Of a stretch of 59,454 nt of DNA, positions 54,111 through 59,454 are shown piece after piece. The first letter of the stretch is position 1, and the number at the start of each line of letters is the position of its first letter. This DNA comes from an uncultured Lachnospiraceae bacterium (GTDB lineage: Bacteria; Bacillota; Clostridia; Lachnospirales; Lachnospiraceae). The DNA lies in the NCBI GenBank assembly GCA_944381535.1, contig CALWLN010000048.1, forward strand, positions 1-59,454. The letters run 5' to 3'. The notes under the pieces are model-generated. The model had not been told where the DNA came from, did no database searches, and saw nothing but the letters and a program-made list of their open reading frames with translations. Both the position numbers and the translations under genes were made by a program.

Positions 54111-56866
54111 ACGTATTTCAGAAGGTGACCTTAAAGACTTTAAAGGAAAATAAAACCCGGACCCTGGTGACCATCATCGGCATTCTTCTGTCCCTGTCCA
54201 TGTTTACGGCGGTGACGGTGAGCCTGTCCTCCTTCCGAAATTATTATCTGAACATCACCATTCAGCGGGAGGGAAACTGGCACGGGGCCGTTCCTGCCAC
54301 GGAGGCGGAGCTTGAGGACCTGGCCTCCGATCCGGCCATCGACTGCGTCTCCTTCCTCACAACCGTGGGCTATGCCCCTCTTTTGGACAGCGAAAACCCG
54401 GATAAGCCTTATCTTTTCATCGGCGGCCTGGATGAAAACGCCCTGGAAATGCTTCCCCTGACGGTGATCGAAGGACGGCTCCCCCAAAACGGGTCGGAGC
54501 TTCTGATCCCCGAGCATCTTTCCTACAACGGCGGCCTCAGCTTCGACATCGGGGACACCCTGTCCCTGGACATCGGCAAGCGGCTCTCCGCCGGCTCTGA
54601 CGGCAAGCTCTATTCCCTGTGGCAGGAGACTCCCTATCTCTATACAGAGGAGGAGCTGGCGAAACAGGGCCTTTCCCCGGAACAGATCGCCGAAAAGGAG
54701 ACGGAATATTTTTCCCCGGAAGCAGAAAGGACCTACCAGGTGGTGGGCATTTACCAGCGGCCCTCCATCGAGCCCTACTCGGCGCCGGGCTACACGGCGC
54801 TAACCATGGGCGGCGGCGCTGACTCCGCGGCGGAGGGCAAAGCCTATCTCCGCTTTCGGAATCCCAAGGACGCCATGCCCTGGATGGAGGCCCATTATCC
54901 CTCCCTGGAAAACTGCGAGCTCAACTCCGCTCTGCTGCGCATTTACGCGGCCTCCTACGAGACCTCCTTCAACGCGGTGCTGTACCGGCTGGCCGCCATA
55001 CTGATCTTCATTATTATGTTCGGCTCCATTTCGCTGATATACAACGCCTTCTCCATCTCGGTGACGGAGCGGACCCGGCAGTTCGGGCTTCTGTCTTCTG
55101 TGGGAGCCACCAGGCGGCAGCTGGTGCACAGCGTCCTGTTTGAAGCCTTCGCCCTCTGTGTGGTGGGCATTCCCCTGGGGATACTGGCGGGCATCGCGGG
55201 CATCGGCGTCACCTTCGGGCTTTTGGGCTCCTCCATCTCGGAGATCCTCTACGGCTCCTGGGCAGTCCCCCTGACCCTGCATATTTCGCCCCTAGCCCTG
55301 GCTGTGGCCGCAGCCATCGGCCTGTTTACGGTGCTGTTCTCCGCCTGGCTGCCTGCCCGGCGGGCGGCGAAGCTCTCCCCCATCGACGCCATCCGCCAGA
55401 CGGCGGACATTGCCATCCGTCCGGGGAAGGTGCGCACCTTTAAACTTACCTACAAGCTGTTCGGCCTGCCGGGCATGCTGGCCTCCAAGAATTTTAAGCG
55501 GAGCCGGAAAAAATACCGGGCCACGGTGGTCTCCCTCTTTGTCAGCGTGGTGCTGTTCATCTCCGTCAGCAGCTTCTGCTCCTACCTGACGAAGGCCGCG
55601 GAAAATGTCCTGTCAGGCTCCGAATACGACATCGCCTACTTCCACACCAACAGCGAAGTCACCGATCTTTCCAACGATGAGATCCTGGGCGCGCTGGAAA
55701 GTCTCGCAACCGTGGACCAGGCCGCCTGGCAGATCTCCACCTTCGCCTACATTTATTTTGACGAGGAGAGCCTCAGCCGGGAGTATATGGATTTTCTGGA
55801 AAACAGCGAACAGGAGGCCCCCAAGCGAAATGCCGACGGCCAGATCTGCATGGGTGCCAACCTATATTTTATCAACGACGATGCCTATGCCGATTACCTG
55901 GAGACGGCGGGCCTTTCCCCGGAGGTGTACATGGACGCGGCGCACCCCATGGCCATCGCCTCCGATTTTATCCGGCTGTACTCCGGCGAAACGGAATCGT
56001 ACTCCACCTTCCACCTGTTTTCCTCCGTCCCCGCGGAGGGAATCAGGCCCCTGCCCGAGGCGCCGGAAGGATATGCGTACAACGGAATATACATGGATGA
56101 GAACGGCGAATATTATCTCAGCTATTACAACGAAGAAACGCGGGAATCCCTGGAACAGAGGGAGGGTGAATGTAAGACGGGCTCCATAGCCGTCGGCGCC
56201 GCTCCCCAGGAGCTTCCCTTCTTCCTGGGGGACAGCTACTCCTACAGCCTGACCCTGCTGTACCCGGCCAGCTCCCTGGAAGCGGTCTTAAGCCAAGCGG
56301 AGGCGGAAGAAGCCTATGATTACACCAGCTTTCTTTTTACAGCCGACGACCACAAGGCCGCCACGGCGGACATCTCCGAGGCATTAAAGGAGCTGGGTCT
56401 CAATCACAACAACGTCACCGACTACGCCGAGAGCGCCGCTCAGGAGCGGACCCTGCTGCTGATCGTGACGGTATTTTCCTACGGCTTCATCATCCTGATC
56501 TCGCTGATCGCCATGGCAAATGTGTTCAACACCATTTCCACCAACGTTCAGCTTCGGAAGCGGGAATTTGCCATGCTGCGTTCCACGGGCATGACGCCGA
56601 AGGGGTTCCGGGTGATGATGTGCTACGAATGCCTGCTCTACGGGGCAAAGGGGCTGCTCTACGGCCTGCCGGTATCCGCCGTCATCACCTGGCTGATCTA
56701 CCGAAGCATCTCCATCGGCTGGAACGCCAGCTTCTACATTCCCTGGTACAGCCTCGCCATTGCCATCGGCAGCGTGTTCCTGGTAGTGGGCAGCACCATG
56801 GTCTATTCCATGCACAAGATCGGGCGGGACAATGTGGTGGATGCGCTGAAGGATGATAATGCGTAA
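54107..56866 (+). CDS. FtsX-type ABC permease with two extracytoplasmic domains
   Basis: 919 residues. Membrane helix 1 lies near 17-38; the first extracytoplasmic domain covers about 40-290, followed by helices near 293-315, 345-372 and 393-413. A second half repeats the layout: helix near 473-493, an outside domain to about 780, and three helices near 785-810, 840-862 and 883-906. FtsX motifs GLLSSVGATRRQL and AMLRSTGMTPKGF mark both permease cores. Such exporters remove or detoxify antimicrobial peptides or move lipoproteins. With the short-loop kinase upstream, a peptide-sensing role is the likeliest. The stop is followed by a clear terminator at 56908-56943. Confidence 0.92.
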   Translation: MNVFQKVTLKTLKENKTRTLVTIIGILLSLSMFTAVTVSLSSFRNYYLNITIQREGNWHGAVPATEAELEDLASDPAIDCVSFLTTVGYAPLLDSENPDKPYLFIGGLDENALEMLPLTVIEGRLPQNGSELLIPEHLSYNGGLSFDIGDTLSLDIGKRLSAGSDGKLYSLWQETPYLYTEEELAKQGLSPEQIAEKETEYFSPEAERTYQVVGIYQRPSIEPYSAPGYTALTMGGGADSAAEGKAYLRFRNPKDAMPWMEAHYPSLENCELNSALLRIYAASYETSFNAVLYRLAAILIFIIMFGSISLIYNAFSISVTERTRQFGLLSSVGATRRQLVHSVLFEAFALCVVGIPLGILAGIAGIGVTFGLLGSSISEILYGSWAVPLTLHISPLALAVAAAIGLFTVLFSAWLPARRAAKLSPIDAIRQTADIAIRPGKVRTFKLTYKLFGLPGMLASKNFKRSRKKYRATVVSLFVSVVLFISVSSFCSYLTKAAENVLSGSEYDIAYFHTNSEVTDLSNDEILGALESLATVDQAAWQISTFAYIYFDEESLSREYMDFLENSEQEAPKRNADGQICMGANLYFINDDAYADYLETAGLSPEVYMDAAHPMAIASDFIRLYSGETESYSTFHLFSSVPAEGIRPLPEAPEGYAYNGIYMDENGEYYLSYYNEETRESLEQREGECKTGSIAVGAAPQELPFFLGDSYSYSLTLLYPASSLEAVLSQAEAEEAYDYTSFLFTADDHKAATADISEALKELGLNHNNVTDYAESAAQERTLLLIVTVFSYGFIILISLIAMANVFNTISTNVQLRKREFAMLRSTGMTPKGFRVMMCYECLLYGAKGLLYGLPVSAVITWLIYRSISIGWNASFYIPWYSLAIAIGSVFLVVGSTMVYSMHKIGRDNVVDALKDDNA

Positions 56867-56907
56867 TGAAAAAGAAGAAATGATATAAGTACAGATTAAA
56901 AACAGGA

Positions 56908-56943
56908 CTGGGAACCATTGATTGATAATCATTTGGTTCCCAG
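56908..56943 (+). terminator. Terminator of the ABC transporter operon
   Basis: Perfect 10-bp stem CTGGGAACCA / TGGTTCCCAG, 16-base loop; tail TAGACAAG is weak in T. Confidence 0.6.
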
Positions 56944-56989
56944 TAGACAAGTCGACACGCCCGGTGTAAGGAAGTTTCAGAAAATTGTA

Positions 56990-57018
56990 TTGCGGAACCA
57001 ACGCGGAATCATTATAAT
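56990..57018 (+). promoter_or_regulatory. Promoter of AAA-nuclease copy 2
   Basis: TTGCGG (56990-56995), 17-base spacer, TATAAT (57013-57018). The ribosome binding site GGAGGTG and ATG at 57076 follow. Confidence 0.65.
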
Positions 57019-57075
57019 GTGAGATAGGAAGCCATACACTATCACGCTTAGTACCGCAATGGAGGTGCACCATTT

Positions 57076-58656
57076 ATGGGGACATACTTAAATCCCGGCA
57101 ATTCCGGTTTTACCGGGATCAGAAATGATATTTACATTGATAAAAGCGGTCTCATCTACCTTATCAACCAGACCATTGACACTCCAAGAAGATTGACTTG
57201 TGTCAGCAGGCCCCGTCGTTTTGGTAAATCTTTTGCGGCCAAAATGCTGTGCGCGTATTATGACAGGACCTGTGACTCTTCCGCTCTCTTTGACGACCTG
57301 GAAATTGCCTCAAATGCCAAAATCAACAGTACCTACCGACAGCACCTGAACAAATATAATGTAATTTACTTAGATATGACTAATCTCATGGGTGAAGCGG
57401 GTAAAGACGAATTCATTCCTTTTATCCGGCGAAAAGTTACAGAAGAGCTTGTCTCCGCATACCCCAAGCTTCAGCCAGATGAATCTTTTTCCACCACCCT
57501 GACCCGCGCTGTGGAGTTGACCGGAACAAAAATCATTGCCATCATTGATGAATGGGATGCGCCTATTCGGGAAGTACCAGAGATTCAGCAGCAATATCTG
57601 GAATTTTTGCGTACATTATTTAAAAGCAGCGGGACAACAGACCGGATATTCGCGGCAGCGTATATGACCGGTATCCTCCCCATCAAGAAGGACGGATCGC
57701 AATCAGCGATTTCGGATTTTCAGGAATATTCAATGGTTCTACCCGGGGAATTTGCGGATTACGTAGGATTTACAGAAGACGAAGTGCGGAAACTATGCGC
57801 TAAATATCACAGTGATTTTTCCATGATGAAACAGTGGTATGACGGATACACTCTGGAGGATACCGGCTCCATTTATAATCCCAATTCGGTTATAAAAGCT
57901 GTGCATAACAATAAATTTCGCTCCTACTGGACCGAAACCTCCGCCGCTAAAAGCCTGATGAATTATATCAGTCTGGACTTTGACGGCCTTTCGAAAACAA
58001 TAGCGGAGCTGCTTGGCGGCATAGATGTTCCGGTAGATACCAATGGTTTCTCAAACGACCTTGTTACCTTTCAGAACCGTGATGATGTGTTGACCCTGCT
58101 GATTCACCTTGGCTATCTTTCCTACAACGAGGAAACAAAGAAAGCGCGCATTCCCAATGAGGAAATACGCCTTGAATTTGCCAGGGCAGTCCGGGAGGTC
58201 AAACGAGATGATACTCTTAGGCGCGTCCAGGAAAGCGACCAGCTCATTTATGATACGATTCATCAGAATGCGGATGCTGTGGCTGCCCAGATTCAAAAAA
58301 TTCACGCAGAAGAAACAGCGATTCTTTTTTACAACGATGAACAAGCTCTGCGCAGCGTGATCAAGCTGGCCTATTTCAGCTACAAGGATTATTATCTCAA
58401 GTTTGAAGAACTTCCGGCCGGGGACGGTTATGCGGATATTGTCTATCTCCCTAAAAAGACAGCCCCTGTACCCGCCCTGGTGATCGAGTTAAAATGGAAT
58501 AAATCCGCAGAAGGTGCCATTGCCCAGATAAAAGAGAAACGATATCCGGATGTACTGAAAGGATACGGCGGTGACCTCCTTCTGGTAGGTATCAACTACG
58601 ATAAGGATGCGAAAGATGAAAAACGCAGGCATACTTGTGTGATTGAGAAAGTGTAA
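57076..58656 (+). CDS. AAA-ATPase / PD-(D/E)XK nuclease protein (PF09820-PF08011), copy 2
   Basis: 526 residues, closely similar to copy 1 over its whole length (for example SRPRRFGKSFAAKMLCAYYD in both), in the opposite orientation 8.3 kb away. The ATPase core has IIAIIDEWDAP and the nuclease-like end has ADIVYLPKK and LVIELKWNKSAEGAIAQI. It lacks the palindromic insertion of copy 1, going straight from HAEET to YNDEQALRSV, and so probably shows the ancestral length. Regulation differs: this copy has its own strong promoter, whereas copy 1 may depend on read-through. Its stop is 10 bases before the intron relic and the shared terminator. Confidence 0.88.
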   Translation: MGTYLNPGNSGFTGIRNDIYIDKSGLIYLINQTIDTPRRLTCVSRPRRFGKSFAAKMLCAYYDRTCDSSALFDDLEIASNAKINSTYRQHLNKYNVIYLDMTNLMGEAGKDEFIPFIRRKVTEELVSAYPKLQPDESFSTTLTRAVELTGTKIIAIIDEWDAPIREVPEIQQQYLEFLRTLFKSSGTTDRIFAAAYMTGILPIKKDGSQSAISDFQEYSMVLPGEFADYVGFTEDEVRKLCAKYHSDFSMMKQWYDGYTLEDTGSIYNPNSVIKAVHNNKFRSYWTETSAAKSLMNYISLDFDGLSKTIAELLGGIDVPVDTNGFSNDLVTFQNRDDVLTLLIHLGYLSYNEETKKARIPNEEIRLEFARAVREVKRDDTLRRVQESDQLIYDTIHQNADAVAAQIQKIHAEETAILFYNDEQALRSVIKLAYFSYKDYYLKFEELPAGDGYADIVYLPKKTAPVPALVIELKWNKSAEGAIAQIKEKRYPDVLKGYGGDLLLVGINYDKDAKDEKRRHTCVIEKV

Positions 58657-59454
58657 TAACTCTCTAAAACGCGCGCCGCCAGGCGCACACATAAAAAGAG
58701 TTCTGTGCAAACGATTTTCCTGCATAGAACTCTTTTTTATAGGGAAAATACACGGCTTAATTGTAGTTCCATTCAATGATAGTTGACAGCCGGATGAATA
58801 CTTCGTCTGAGTGAAAAAGCAGACCTTCCTATACTTCCTCATCCCTTCCTTCATGGCCTTCACATACTCCCCCACATGCCCCGGCGCGTCCTTCCCATAC
58901 TGCTCCAGCAGCTTGACGATGGCCGAACCCACGATGACCCCATCGGCAAGCTTTGCCATTTCCCCGGCCTGCCCAGGGGTGGAGATGCCAAAGCCGATGG
59001 CGCAGGGGATCTTGGTGTTCTGCCGCGCCACCGCAACAATGGAGGCAAGGTCCGTCTTGATCTCGCTTCTGGCTCCCGTTACGCCCAGACTGGAGACGAT
59101 ATACAGAAATCCCTCCGCCTCCGAGGCGATCCTGGCGATGCGGCCTTCCGAGGTGGGGGCGATAAGAGAGATAAGATCGATCCCATACTTCCGGCAGAGG
59201 GGCAGAAATTCCTCCTTCTCCTCAAAGGGCACATCCGGCAGGATCAGCCCGTCCATGCCGATCTCCCTGCATGTGGAGAGAAATTTCTCCGCTCCATAGG
59301 AAAATACCACGTTGGCGTAGGTCATAAAGACCAGTGGAACCTTCACGTCCCGGCGAAGCTCCCTCACAAAATCAAAAATCTTATCAGTGGTCACCCCGCC
59401 CTTTAACGCCCGCAGGTTGGCCCCCTGAATGACGGGCCCCTCCGCGGTGGGGTC
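58489..59454 (-). CDS. trpA: Tryptophan synthase alpha subunit, N-terminus off the window, C-terminal run-on
   Basis: Converts indole-3-glycerol phosphate to indole and glyceraldehyde 3-phosphate in the TrpAB complex. The window's right edge falls on the Asp equivalent to catalytic Asp60 (DPTAEGPVIQGANLRAL), so about 59 residues including catalytic Glu49 are missing. The phosphate-binding signatures SSLGVTGAR, GFGISTPGQA and GVIVGSAIVKLLEQ are intact. The family normally ends near VGEYVKAMKEGMRK at about 58845-58815. Here the frame continues about 100 codons through its own terminator and into the antisense of the AAA gene, stopping at 58489. A TAT follows GMRK where a TAA or TAG would be expected; a mutation of the stop or a sequence error fits. 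The unusual tail is not a known domain. Confidence 0.88.
   Translation of the reverse strand, partial: DPTAEGPVIQGANLRALKGGVTTDKIFDFVRELRRDVKVPLVFMTYANVVFSYGAEKFLSTCREIGMDGLILPDVPFEEKEEFLPLCRKYGIDLISLIAPTSEGRIARIASEAEGFLYIVSSLGVTGARSEIKTDLASIVAVARQNTKIPCAIGFGISTPGQAGEMAKLADGVIVGSAIVKLLEQYGKDAPGHVGEYVKAMKEGMRKYRKVCFFTQTKYSSGCQLSLNGTTIKPCIFPIKKSSMQENRLHRTLFMCAPGGARFRELLHFLNHTSMPAFFIFRILIVVDTYQKEVTAVSFQYIRISFLFYLGNGTFCGFIPF
58667..58688 (-). mobile_element. 22-base relic of a group IIC intron 5' end
   Basis: The minus strand reads GTGCGCCTGGCGGCGC and then GCGTTT, matching 21 of 22 bases of the intron 5' end at 1941-1920. It lies five bases after the terminator stem in the tail of trpA, the position where a group IIC intron would insert. 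No further intron sequence follows. Confidence 0.65.
58693..58737. terminator. Bidirectional terminator between trpA and AAA-nuclease copy 2
   Basis: Arms AAAAAGAGTTCTGTGCA (58693-58709) and TGCATAGAACTCTTTTT (58721-58737), one G-U/mismatch position, 11-base loop. T-runs occur on both sides. Confidence 0.9.

Noticed and set aside
58489-58800. The long C-terminal tail of TrpA considered as a new domain
   Set aside because: It is the translation of an intrinsic terminator and of antisense DNA of the neighbouring gene; a lost stop explains it better.

Overview
The window looks like a chromosome segment of an anaerobic, gut-type Clostridia, most likely Lachnospiraceae. The evidence is consistent: strong AAGGAGG-type ribosome binding sites, YesM/YesN-type two-component systems, LplB/LplC-like sugar permeases without their own ATPase, PF09820/PF08011 AAA-nuclease proteins, and a group IIC intron whose maturase resembles the Eubacterium rectale enzyme. 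No tRNA, rRNA or CRISPR array was seen. All family names come from reading motifs; no database search was run.

Region 1 (1-14.6 kb). A group IIC intron (3' end off the left edge) sits directly behind the terminator of a YesN/YesM two-component pair. Next comes a cytoplasmic polyuronate or glycosaminoglycan oligosaccharide pathway. It contains a heparinase II/III-like lyase, a GH39 glycosidase, a GH88 unsaturated glucuronyl hydrolase, a KduI isomerase fused to an extra N-terminal domain, a KduD-like dehydrogenase and a divergent AraC regulator. The three transcription units carry a similar motif at nearly the same distance upstream of the -10 box.

Region 2 (14.6-26 kb). An AIM24/TIGR00266 protein is followed by an ABC-F protein whose leader encodes a 29-residue peptide running into a terminator-like hairpin. 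Then comes a poorly understood redox cluster: a xylose-isomerase-like TIM barrel, a Cys-rich DUF6062-like protein, three tandem QueG-like double [4Fe-4S] proteins and a peptidase-U32-like protein. A divergent AraC regulator and a DUF5696-like glycosidase complete it. A 42-bp element occurs upstream of both the U32/QueG operon and the DUF5696 gene.

Region 3 (26-46.8 kb). This visibly more AT-rich block looks like a polysaccharide-utilisation island. From right to left in transcription order it holds a 1,632-residue anchored beta-helix surface protein, a sugar ABC transporter, a second YesN/YesM pair, a GH29 alpha-L-fucosidase, a GH99-like protein, a tandem beta-helix protein, two esterases and an L-fucose/L-arabinose isomerase-like protein. 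A 31-bp motif precedes both the transporter and the surface protein. An N-terminally truncated IS4-type transposase lies at the right border.

Region 4 (46.8-59.5 kb). Two paralogous AAA-ATPase/PD-(D/E)XK genes in opposite orientation bracket a DUF2339-like membrane protein and an OmpR-type regulator, short-loop kinase and FtsX-type ABC transporter module. The window ends inside trpA. Its frame has no stop before its own terminator, and directly behind that terminator lie 22 bases matching the 5' end of the group IIC intron at the other end of the window.
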